The notes under the pieces are model-generated. The model did not search any database. It was not told the origin of the DNA and was given only the letters and a program-made list of their open reading frames with translations. A program made the translations under genes and the position numbers. A stretch of 64,000 bases of DNA from assembly GCF_022815725.1 (NCBI RefSeq), contig NZ_JALGRF010000002.1, positions 1 to 64,000 on the forward strand. The letters run 5' to 3'. Shown in pieces: positions 29,204-37,321 of the stretch. How positions within the stretch are numbered: position 1 is the stretch's first letter; the number at the start of each line of letters is the position of its first letter. The DNA comes from Streptomyces sp. APSN-46.1. Its GTDB lineage: Bacteria; Actinomycetota; Actinomycetes; Streptomycetales; Streptomycetaceae.

Positions 29204-29312
29204 ATTTCCCAGCAACCCCCGGCGTGGCGATCGGGTTACGCACGGTGTGGCATTCGGGTTACGCAGCGTCAACGCCGCATGTCAGGGGCTGTTCGCGCGC
29301 GTTACTTGACCG

Positions 29313-30218
29313 CTACTTGATCGCTCCGGCCATCACCCCCGAGACGAACTGCCGCTGGAAGGCGAAGAAGACGACGAGCGGGACGACCATCGACAGGAAC
29401 GCGCCCGGCGCCAGCACGTCGATGTTGTTGCCGAACTGCCGGACCTGCTGCTGGAGCGCCACCGTGATCGGCGGGCGCGCCGAGTCCGCGAAGACCAGCG
29501 CCACCAGCATGTCGTTCCACACCCACAGGAACTGGAAGATGCCGAGCGAGGCGATCGCCGGACCGCCCAGCGGCAGTACCACCCGCGTGAACAGCCGCAG
29601 TTCGCCCGCCCCGTCGAGGCGGGCGGCCTCCAGCAGCTCGCGCGGGATCTCCGCGAAGAAGTTCCGCAGCAGGAACACGGCGAAGGGCAGTCCGAAGGCG
29701 GTGTGGAACAGCACCACACCGGCCGTCGTCTCGAACAGGCCGATGGTGCCGAAGAGTTCGGACACCGGGATCAGCGCCACCTGTACGGGAACCACCAGCA
29801 GCCCCACGACGATCAGGAACAGCCAGTCCCGGCCCGGGAAGTCCAGCCAGGCGAAGGCGTACCCGGCGAACGCGCCCAGGGTGAGCACGAGCAGCGTCGC
29901 CGGAACCGCGATGGCCACCGTGTTCAGGAGGGAGCCGGTGATGGTCTCGTTGGCGAGCAGCCGCTCGTAGTTGTCGGAGGTCAGACGGGAGGGGGCGGTC
30001 AGCGTCTCCCACCAGCCGCCCTCGTTCAGGCCGGCGGGGGAGAGGAAGGAGGAGATCAGCAGGCCGATCGTGGGCAGCAGCCAGAACAGGCCCGCCAGGA
30101 TCAGGAACACGCGCAACGCCAGGGCGCCTGCGGCGAGCGTGGCGGATACGGATCTCGCCGACGCGGGCCGGGGCGCCCCGGCCGCCGCCGGGGACGGCGT
30201 CCGCTCGGTTCCGCTCAT
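29313..30218 (-). CDS. Sugar ABC transporter permease (MalG-like)
   Basis: A 301-residue membrane permease with six hydrophobic segments. It carries the EAA loop ELLEAARLDGAGELRLFTRVVLPLGGPAIA that docks the ATPase. Start ATG 30218 overlaps the upstream permease stop by 4 nt. It forms the heterodimeric channel with the MalF-like partner. No ATPase gene is in the operon; Streptomyces sugar importers commonly share the MsiK ATPase, so that is probable here. Confidence 0.92.
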   Translation of the reverse strand: MSGTERTPSPAAAGAPRPASARSVSATLAAGALALRVFLILAGLFWLLPTIGLLISSFLSPAGLNEGGWWETLTAPSRLTSDNYERLLANETITGSLLNTVAIAVPATLLVLTLGAFAGYAFAWLDFPGRDWLFLIVVGLLVVPVQVALIPVSELFGTIGLFETTAGVVLFHTAFGLPFAVFLLRNFFAEIPRELLEAARLDGAGELRLFTRVVLPLGGPAIASLGIFQFLWVWNDMLVALVFADSARPPITVALQQQVRQFGNNIDVLAPGAFLSMVVPLVVFFAFQRQFVSGVMAGAIK

Positions 30219-31666
30219 CGGGACCCCTCCCTCCGCAACCGGCGGATGTTGTAGAGCATGACCGGCACCACCAGCGCCAGCAGCAGCACCGCGATGGCGC
30301 TGCCCAGCCCCTGATCGGCGTCCGTGCCGAACGAGGTGCGGTACAGCTGGAGCGCGAGCACGTTCGCGTCGTCCTGCACCGCGCCCGGCGCGATCACGAA
30401 GACCAGGTCGAAGATCTTCATGACGTTGATGACGAGCGTGACCAGCACCACCGCCAGCACGGGCGCCAGCAGCGGGACGGTGATCCGGCGGAACACCTGC
30501 CACTCGCTCGCCCCGTCCACCCGGGCCGCCTCCAGCAGCTCGCGCGGTACGGCCGCCAGCCCGGCCCCGATGAGCACCATCGCGAAACCGGCCCACATCC
30601 AGACGTACGCCCCGATGACCGCCGGGGTGACCAGCGTCGGGCCGAGCCACTCCACGCCCGCGTACGCCTCCCGGAAGTTCGACGCGGGCAGCCGCAGCAG
30701 CGCCCCGTCGGCCTTCTCGGACAGGGTGAAGGTGCCGTCGGCGCGGGCGGTCGCCGAATCGACGACCCTGCCGTCCTTGACCGCCTCGATCCGCATCCCG
30801 GCGAAAGCGGACTCGGTGGGGTCGACCGCGTTCGTACGGCCGCCCCCGCCGCGGGTGAAGTCCTGCCAGGCCGTGCCGGTGACCTTCCCGGGCTCGGCGG
30901 CGGCGGGCCGCGCCGTACGGGTCCCCTCGGGCAGGTCCTCAGGGGCGACGCCGACCAGCGGCAGCGGCACCGGAACGCCCGCCCGTACGGGATCACGCGT
31001 CACGAAGGCGCCCGCGTCGGCCGGGACCAGCGGCGAGTCCCGGCCCGGGCGGGCCTTCGGGAAGGCCGAGGACTCCGCGAAGGTGTCGTGGACCCCGACC
31101 CAGACCGCGTTGGCGACACCCCGGTCGGGATCGTGGTCGTAGACGAGCCGGAAGATGATGCCCGCCGCCAGCATCGAGATCGCCATCGGCATGAAGACGA
31201 GTAGCTTGAACGCCGTCCCCCAGCGCACCCGTTCGGTGAGCACCGCGAAGATCAGGCCGAGCGCGGTGGCGGTGGTCGGCGCCAGCACCACCCACAGCGC
31301 CGTGTTCCCGAGCGCCGTACGGATCGTGTCGTCGCGCAGGATTTCCAGGTAGTTGGCCCCGCCGACGAAGGCGTCGCCGGAACGGTCGAAGAAGCTCCGG
31401 TACACGGAGTAGCCGATGGGCTGCACGACGAGCGCGCCGAGCAGGACCAGGGCCGGGAGGAGGAACGCCGCCGCGACCATGCGGCGGCGCCGGGCCTCGG
31501 CGGCCTTCGGTGATGCGGCCTTCCGCGGTGCGGACCGCCGTGGTGGGGCCTTCCGTGGTGCGGACTGCCCTCGTGGGGACTGCCGTGGTGGGGACTGCCC
31601 CGGTGGGGACTGCCCCGGTGGGGACTGCCGTCGTGGGGGCTGATCCTGTGGTGCCGTGGCCGCCAC
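30215..31666 (-). CDS. Sugar ABC transporter permease (MalF-like) with large extracytoplasmic insert
   Basis: A 483-residue permease. GTG 31666 is chosen, 5 nt after the stop of the binding-protein gene; the open frame upstream to 31771 overlaps that gene. Residues 11-50 are a basic Pro/Gln/Ser tandem repeat. A membrane segment at about 63-85 is followed by two more, then a hydrophilic insert of about 150 residues (around HDTFAESSAFPKARPG to FREAYAGVEWLGP), then the remaining segments and the EAA loop ELLEAARVDGASEWQVFRRITVPL. Part of the insert (GRVVDSATARADGTFTLSE) looks like a small beta-sandwich repeat of the carboxypeptidase-regulatory kind. It recalls the P2 loop of E. coli MalF, which contacts the binding protein. 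Confidence 0.9.
   Translation of the reverse strand: MAATAPQDQPPRRQSPPGQSPPGQSPPRQSPRGQSAPRKAPPRRSAPRKAASPKAAEARRRRMVAAAFLLPALVLLGALVVQPIGYSVYRSFFDRSGDAFVGGANYLEILRDDTIRTALGNTALWVVLAPTTATALGLIFAVLTERVRWGTAFKLLVFMPMAISMLAAGIIFRLVYDHDPDRGVANAVWVGVHDTFAESSAFPKARPGRDSPLVPADAGAFVTRDPVRAGVPVPLPLVGVAPEDLPEGTRTARPAAAEPGKVTGTAWQDFTRGGGGRTNAVDPTESAFAGMRIEAVKDGRVVDSATARADGTFTLSEKADGALLRLPASNFREAYAGVEWLGPTLVTPAVIGAYVWMWAGFAMVLIGAGLAAVPRELLEAARVDGASEWQVFRRITVPLLAPVLAVVLVTLVINVMKIFDLVFVIAPGAVQDDANVLALQLYRTSFGTDADQGLGSAIAVLLLALVVPVMLYNIRRLRREGSR
31517..31636. repeat. 15-bp tandem repeat inside permease gene
   Basis: Eight units of 15 bp, based on GGGGACTGCC, encode the pentapeptide series PPxQS/APRKA at the permease N-terminus. 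The four units nearest the start are almost identical, so the array may be recent and variable in length. It lies before the first membrane segment, so it should be cytoplasmic. Confidence 0.8.
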
Positions 31667-31670
31667 GGGA

Positions 31671-33170
31671 TCAGCCCCCGTAGGCCTTGGCCGCTTCCGC
31701 CTCCAGTTTCGCCTGGGCGCCCGCCACGTCCGACGGATTCGCCAGGAAGTCCTGGAGGGCCTTCCACTCACCGGAGCCCGGCGTTCCGCCGAAGGCCGCC
31801 GGGGCCTGGTCCGACATGTCGAAGCGGAAGTCGTCGCCCGCCGCGATCAGGGCCTTGGCGATCTCGCGCTGGATGTCGTTCGGGTACGCGGCCGGGCTGA
31901 CCGCCTTGTTCGGAGAGACGAACCCGCCCGCGCGGGCCTGGATCTCCGCCGCGTCCGGCGACGCCAGGAAGGTCAGCAGGGCCTGCGCGCCCTTCGACGG
32001 CTTCAGGGCGACCGCCACGTCACCCCCGGAGACCACGGGCGGCTTGGAGCCGACCGCGGGGAAGGGGAAGACGAGCGCGTCCTCGCCCACCTTCGCCTCG
32101 GTCTGCGCGATGTTCACCGCCACGAAATCGCCCTCGTAGACCATCGCGGCGGCGGGCCGGTCGCCGCCGGTGAAGGTCTGCGTCACCGACTTCGGGAACT
32201 CGGTGGCCAGGGCCCCGCTCTGGCCGCCCGCCAGGAAGTCCTTGCGGCCGAACAGCTCGCCGAGCGTGGTCAGCGCCTGCTTGACGCTGTCGTCCGTCCA
32301 CTTGATCTGGTGCTTGGCCAATTGGTCGTACTTCTCCGGGCCCGCCTGGGAGAGGTAGACGTTCTCGAACCAGTCGGTGAGGGTCCAGCCGTCCGCGCCG
32401 GCCACGGAAACGGCCGGGGTGCCGGAGGCGGAGAGGGTGTCGGCCGCCGTCAGCAGCTCCTTCCACGTGGTGGGGGGCTGTACGCCCGCCGCCTCGAAGG
32501 CCTTCGCGTTGTACCAGATCAGCGACTTGTTGGCGGCCTTGTAGTACACGCCGTACTGGGTGCCCTCGACCGCGCCCAGCGACTTCCAGCCGCCCGAGTA
32601 GTTCTTGTCGAGCTGGGCCTGCGCCTCCGGCCCCACCGGCTGCGCCCACTTGTTCTTCACCGCCGAGACCAGGGCCCCGACCTGCGGGAGCAGCGCCACG
32701 TCCGGCGGCTGGCCGCCCGCGATCTTCGAGCCGAGGAAGGTGACGATCGGGTCCTGGGCCGGGACGAAGGTGACGGTGGCGCCGGTCCGCTTCTCGAACT
32801 CCTTGAGGACCTTGGTGAAGTTCTCCTGCTCCGGACCCGTCCAGACCGCCGCGACCGCGAGCTTCTCACCGGGCAGCTTGGGTAATTCCACCCGCTGCCC
32901 GGCCGTGGATTCCGCGCCGGGGGGCGGGGGGTCCTCGGCCGCGCCGCCGTTCCCGCACGCGGTGAGCGTGAGCGCGCCCGCGGCGGCGAGGGCCGCCCAG
33001 GTACGGGCTCGCGCGCGGGCCCTCGTACGACGCTTCGCGCGGCTGCGGCCCGGGCCGGCCCGGCCTTGTCCGAGGCTGGCGCCCCCGCTCCCGCCGTCGC
33101 TCCCGCCCTCGCCGTGCGTGCCGCTCCGCGTATGCGTATGCGTATGGCTCGTTCCGTGCTGACCGCGCAT
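31671..33170 (-). CDS. Sugar ABC transporter substrate-binding lipoprotein
   Basis: A 499-residue binding protein of the MalE/UgpB type. The lipobox is LTAC with Cys72, after a hydrophobic stretch (WAALAAAGALTLT). The mature part has the cluster B features (ELPKLPGEKLAVAAVWTG, FEKRTGATVTFVPA, PTTWKELLTAADTL). The N-terminal region before the hydrophobic stretch is 55 residues, with a His-Thr repeat and an Arg-rich segment, much longer than usual; no ATG, GTG or TTG lies between ATG 33170 and the signal core. It is the first gene of the importer operon. Ligand is unknown, probably an oligosaccharide. Confidence 0.9.
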   Translation of the reverse strand: MRGQHGTSHTHTHTRSGTHGEGGSDGGSGGASLGQGRAGPGRSRAKRRTRARARARTWAALAAAGALTLTACGNGGAAEDPPPPGAESTAGQRVELPKLPGEKLAVAAVWTGPEQENFTKVLKEFEKRTGATVTFVPAQDPIVTFLGSKIAGGQPPDVALLPQVGALVSAVKNKWAQPVGPEAQAQLDKNYSGGWKSLGAVEGTQYGVYYKAANKSLIWYNAKAFEAAGVQPPTTWKELLTAADTLSASGTPAVSVAGADGWTLTDWFENVYLSQAGPEKYDQLAKHQIKWTDDSVKQALTTLGELFGRKDFLAGGQSGALATEFPKSVTQTFTGGDRPAAAMVYEGDFVAVNIAQTEAKVGEDALVFPFPAVGSKPPVVSGGDVAVALKPSKGAQALLTFLASPDAAEIQARAGGFVSPNKAVSPAAYPNDIQREIAKALIAAGDDFRFDMSDQAPAAFGGTPGSGEWKALQDFLANPSDVAGAQAKLEAEAAKAYGG

Positions 33171-33341
33171 GGTTACGCCCCCGATGCCTGTGTGCTGCTC
33201 GTGGTGTGTCCCTGTCCCTGTGTCCCTGTGTCTCGTGCCACAAGGTCTACGCCGAGCCGTGCGCCCCCGCAATACCGCGTCGCGGCCCGCGGAGGCCCGT
33301 CGGGGCCCGCAGGGGCCCCGCTGGGGCGTACCGGCGGGTCG

Positions 33342-36300
33342 CTACGGGGCCGGCGGGAACAGCACGGGCGTCGCCGAGACCAGGTGCGAGGCCCGGTCCA
33401 GGGCGCTCGCCAGCAGCGCGAGGTCGGTCGGGCCGTTGCCCAGCTCGCGCACCGGGCGGCGGGCCGGCGGGTCACCCATCCGCTCCCATTCCACCGGGAC
33501 CACCGTCGGCCGCAGCGTCGCGGTGCGCGGGATCCGGCCGGTGACGCGGCCGCCCTGGAAGGGCGCCGTGCTGCCGTCGGCGTACCGGAGGCGGCCGCGG
33601 CCGGGGCCCGGCTGATCGGGGGCGTCGAGCTCCACCCGGAGGGAGGCCAGCCGGGCGAGCTCGGTGTCGGCCGTACGGTCCGGGCGGGCGCTGGTGGCCA
33701 CCAGGTGCACGCCGAGCCGGGCGCCGTCGCGGGCCACCGCCTCCAGGGCGCGGACCACCGAGCCGGCGGCGGGGCGGCCCGTGCTGCCGAGCCCGGGCGC
33801 GACCAGCGCGTCCAGGTCGTCGACCAGGAGCACCAGGCGGGGCAGCGGGCTGGGACCGGCCGCCGCCGGGTCGGTGCGGAACGAGGCGGAGCGCAGCCGC
33901 AGGGTGCCGGTGCGGTGGGGTTCGAGGTCGCCCCGCAGTTCGCCGGGGGCGGGCCGGCGGGGCGAGACCATCCGGTCGCCGACCTCGCGGCGGGCGTGCC
34001 ACTCGGCGAACGGCACACCGTCCAGCAGCTCCGTACGGCGCTTGAGCTCGGCGCCTATCGCCTGCGCGAACTCCCGCATGCGGACGGGCTCGGAGGCGAC
34101 GAGGTGCGCGGAGACGTGGGGGAGCTCGGTGCAGGGCAGCAGGCCGTCACCGCGCTCGCCGCCCGCACCGTCGAGGAGTACGAGGCCGAGCCGGTCGGGG
34201 CGGGCGGCGGCGGCGAGGGAGGCGGCGACGGAACGCAGCAGTTCGGTACGGCCGCTGCCGGCGGGGCCCTCGATGAGCAGGTGCGGGCCGTCGTGGACCA
34301 GCTCGGCGCCGACGGGGCCGCGGCGGCCGGAGCCGAGGACGATCTCGACGAGGCCGCCGACCCCTTGGCCCTGGTCGGTGGCGGCCGCCCAACGGGCCAT
34401 CAAGGAGGCGGGGGTGGCCCGGGCCAGCCCCAACTCGTCCAGCAGCCGCGCCGTCTGGGGGAGCGCGGCGGCGACGGTCCGGGACGGCTCGGCGGGCGAG
34501 GCGTGGGCCCGCAGGGGGGCGAGGGCGCGGGCGAACCGCTCGGCCCAGGCGGCGGAGACCGCGTCGGCGGTGGCGGTGTCGGCGGTGGCGGTGTCGCCGG
34601 GCGGGACGAGGCGGCCGTCGGTGACCGCGAAGGTCCGTATGACCGTGGCCACGTCCCCGCTGAGCAGGGCGACCGCGCCGCAGTCCCGCAGGGCGGGGGC
34701 GCCGGCGCAGGCCGCCTCGTACGTCTCGGCGACGGGCGAGGCCGGGGTGGCGGCGGGCGCCTCGGCGAGGCAGAGCAGGTGGATCCCGGCGGCCGGACCG
34801 TGGGAGGCGAGACGGCCGGTGACGTCCCGGAGCGCCCCCGCGCCGGGGTCGCCGTCCAGGACGACGAGGGTGTACGGCCCGTCGTACGCATCGGCGGCCC
34901 GCCGGACGGCGGCGCGGTCGGCGCCGGCCCAGCCGGCGCCGAGCGGGCTGTCGTCGAGGCGCCGGGTGAGCTCGCCGGTGCGGGCGGCGGCCTGGTCCCG
35001 GTCGTACGCGAGGAGGAGCCGGCAGTCCTGGCCGTGGGCGGGGCGGAGGTGGGGGAGCCAGCCCAGCCAGCCCCAGTCCCGGCGGCGGTCCTGGAGGGGC
35101 CGGGCCCGGTCGCCGCTGATCAGTACGATCTCCAGCTGCCCGGGCGCGTGCAGTCCGGCGAGCTGGGCGATGACGGAGCGGGCGACGCCGGTGAGCCGGG
35201 CGCGCGGCCCGGCGATCCCGAGCGCGCCGGCCTCGCGCAGCGAGACCCGGCTGCCGGCGCCGAGGCCGACGTCGAGCACGCCGGGGGCGCGGGACCACAG
35301 CCGCCGGGTGGGGCCGAGGGCGGCGAGCAGCAGCGCGGCGGGATCGTCCGCGTAGGGCAGCGCGGCGACGGCCGTTTCGGCCACGACCTCGGCCCCGGGG
35401 CCCTCCTCCCCCCGCACCCACTTCCGCGCCCACGCCCCGATCCCCCACCGCCGGTTGCTGCCACCGGCTTGTCCGGCCCCGCGGGGCGTCCCGGGGCCCA
35501 TGTCGGCCCCGCCGCCCGCCGGGTCGAGCCCGTCGGCCCGCCCCGTTCCGGGTGCGCCGGGGTTGCGGTTTCCGGGACGCAGCCCCATACCGGGTGCGGA
35601 GCTGGGCGTGCCGCCCTGTCCGGGGCCGGAGGCCGCGTACCCGGGCGTGCCGGAGCGGTGCCCCGGGCCCATGTCGGCCCTGCTGGGGCCGAAGGCCGCG
35701 TGCCCGGGCGTTTCGGGGTGGGCGCTGCTGTCGGCGGCCGAGGTGGGCCGGTCGGGCTGTGCCGTGCCGGGGGTGCCGGGGTTGTGGTTGCCGGGGCGTA
35801 GCCCCGTGCCGGGTGACCCCTGGCCGGGGCCGGAGGCCGCGTATCCGGGCGTGACGGGGCGCTGCCCCGGGATCATGTCGGCTCCGCCGGGGCCGGAGGC
35901 CCTGTGCCCGGGCGTTTCGGGGTGGGCGCCGCTGTCGGCGGCCGAGGTGGGCCCGTCGGGCTGTGCTGTGCCGGGGGTGCCGGGGTTGTGGTTGCCGGGG
36001 CGTAGCCCCGTGCCGGGTGACCCCTGGCCGGGGCCGGGGGCGGCGTGCCCGGGTGTCCCGGGGTGGTGTCCCAGGGCACCCTGGCCGGGGCCGGGGGCCG
36101 CGTGCCCGGGTGTGCCGGGGTGGTGTCCCGGGGCCGTGTCGGGCCCGCCGGGGCGACCCGTGACGGGGGCGGAGTCGGGCGTGCCGGCCTGGGTGGGGGT
36201 CGGGGCCGCGGGGCCGGAGGGTGCGGGGCCGGGCGTCGGGATGGAGAGGTGGCCCTCCTGGTCCGGGGTGACCGGCAGCGGGGGCTCCGCGGCGGCGGCC

Positions 36301-36884
36301 AGCCGGAGGGTGGATTCGCCCACCCGCAACAGCGCCCCCGGCGCCAGCGCGACCGGACGTTGTCCCACCACCGCGCCGTCCAGCGTCGTGCCGTTCGTCG
36401 AGTTCAGGTCGGCCACGGCCACCCGGCCGTCCGGCATCACCGTCACCGCGCAGTGCGTCCGCGACACGTCCGGGTCGTCCAACGGCACATCCGCGTCCGC
36501 GGACCGCCCGATCCGTACGGCCCCGGGATGCAGCAGGTGCACCCCGCCCGCGTCCGGCCCGGCCACCACGTGCAGTTGGGGCGCGCCCAGCCCGTCCTCC
36601 GGCTCCGGCAGGACATCCGGCACCGGCCCGTGCAGGGCCAGCACCGCCCCGTCCACCAGCGGAGGCTCCCCCAGTACCCGCCGTTGCGGATCGAGCCGCT
36701 CCGCCCCGGCGTACAGCACGACCGTGCCCCCGGTGTCGGGTCCGCCGACGGTCGCCGCGAGCCCGGAGGCCACCGCGGCGAGCGCGGTCCCGGCGGGCGC
36801 CGTGACGAGCACGTCACAGCTCGTCGGAGCGGTCGCGGTCTGGTGGCCGCTGCGCGACCCAAGGACGGTCAGCCGGATCTGCAT
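33342..36884 (-). CDS. FHA domain protein with degenerate FtsK/SpoIIIE-like ATPase domain
   Basis: A 1180-residue protein from ATG 36884. Order: an N-terminal ubiquitin-like or FHA-flanking region (MQIRLTVLG), an FHA domain at about 104-170 (IGRSADADVPLDDPDVSRTH ... DLNSTNGTTLDG), a 240-residue Gly/Pro repeat linker (about 228-468), a Rossmann-like region, and an FtsK/EccC-like ATPase domain with Walker B LVLLVDDLDAL. The Walker A loop is GPAGSGRTELL, with Arg879 where Lys is normally invariant, so ATP hydrolysis is doubtful. FHA domains bind phosphothreonine, and the gene is divergent from a Ser/Thr kinase gene, so it may be a kinase target. It resembles type VII secretion ATPases but has only one recognisable ATPase module, and no Esx genes are nearby. 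Confidence 0.85.
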   Translation of the reverse strand: MQIRLTVLGSRSGHQTATAPTSCDVLVTAPAGTALAAVASGLAATVGGPDTGGTVVLYAGAERLDPQRRVLGEPPLVDGAVLALHGPVPDVLPEPEDGLGAPQLHVVAGPDAGGVHLLHPGAVRIGRSADADVPLDDPDVSRTHCAVTVMPDGRVAVADLNSTNGTTLDGAVVGQRPVALAPGALLRVGESTLRLAAAAEPPLPVTPDQEGHLSIPTPGPAPSGPAAPTPTQAGTPDSAPVTGRPGGPDTAPGHHPGTPGHAAPGPGQGALGHHPGTPGHAAPGPGQGSPGTGLRPGNHNPGTPGTAQPDGPTSAADSGAHPETPGHRASGPGGADMIPGQRPVTPGYAASGPGQGSPGTGLRPGNHNPGTPGTAQPDRPTSAADSSAHPETPGHAAFGPSRADMGPGHRSGTPGYAASGPGQGGTPSSAPGMGLRPGNRNPGAPGTGRADGLDPAGGGADMGPGTPRGAGQAGGSNRRWGIGAWARKWVRGEEGPGAEVVAETAVAALPYADDPAALLLAALGPTRRLWSRAPGVLDVGLGAGSRVSLREAGALGIAGPRARLTGVARSVIAQLAGLHAPGQLEIVLISGDRARPLQDRRRDWGWLGWLPHLRPAHGQDCRLLLAYDRDQAAARTGELTRRLDDSPLGAGWAGADRAAVRRAADAYDGPYTLVVLDGDPGAGALRDVTGRLASHGPAAGIHLLCLAEAPAATPASPVAETYEAACAGAPALRDCGAVALLSGDVATVIRTFAVTDGRLVPPGDTATADTATADAVSAAWAERFARALAPLRAHASPAEPSRTVAAALPQTARLLDELGLARATPASLMARWAAATDQGQGVGGLVEIVLGSGRRGPVGAELVHDGPHLLIEGPAGSGRTELLRSVAASLAAAARPDRLGLVLLDGAGGERGDGLLPCTELPHVSAHLVASEPVRMREFAQAIGAELKRRTELLDGVPFAEWHARREVGDRMVSPRRPAPGELRGDLEPHRTGTLRLRSASFRTDPAAAGPSPLPRLVLLVDDLDALVAPGLGSTGRPAAGSVVRALEAVARDGARLGVHLVATSARPDRTADTELARLASLRVELDAPDQPGPGRGRLRYADGSTAPFQGGRVTGRIPRTATLRPTVVPVEWERMGDPPARRPVRELGNGPTDLALLASALDRASHLVSATPVLFPPAP
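35480..36200. repeat. 204-bp and shorter coding repeats in the FHA/FtsK gene
   Basis: Two consecutive units with exact 204-bp period (68 residues; for example the TCGGCGGCCGAGGTGGG block at 35731 and again at 35935) are followed by a third, partial unit and preceded by two 51-54-bp units encoding HHPGTPGHAAPGPGQG. All keep the reading frame and form the Gly/Pro/His linker. Confidence 0.9.
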
Positions 36885-37321
36885 CGCCGTCAGCAGTCCC
36901 TTCTGCGCGGTGCGCGGTGCGTGCGCCCGGCAGGGGGACAACTGGGCGGGCACGGCCCGCCCTTCAACCCCCCACCCGGCACGGCGAAGGCGGGGCTCCC
37001 GTCCCGGCCGTTCCGTACGGGTGCATCCTCGCACCTGTCACCGACAACACGCCCGGCACCCGCCAAGAAATGATCTTGATCGGTCACGGGCCGGTCCAGG
37101 CCTCGCACAATTCGGACAGCCGCGCAGGCGAAAGCCGAGCAAAAACGCCTCCGGCATAGGCCGCAAACCTCACCCTTCGTACATATGTACGGCAACCAAC
37201 CTTTGGTGACCGGCGTCTTCCCGCAGGACACCGCCTAGAGTGGGCCGGAAATATCCACCACGCGTTCAGACGCAGACGCAGACGCAGACAGCAGACACAC
37301 GACAGCAGGGGAGCGCGAGAC
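36885..37321. promoter_or_regulatory. Divergent intergenic region with palindrome and hexamer repeat
   Basis: This 437-nt gap separates the FHA/FtsK gene from the kinase gene. It holds a perfect 14-bp palindrome CGTACATATGTACG at 37178-37191, a possible -10 box TAGAGT at 37236-37241, and (CAGACG)n repeats at 37267-37290 in what should be the kinase 5' leader. No gene is supported. Confidence 0.5.

Noticed and set aside
31667-31771. Extension of the MalF-like permease to an upstream ATG
   Set aside because: It would overlap about 100 nt of the binding-protein gene in a different frame; GTG 31666 just after that stop is more natural.
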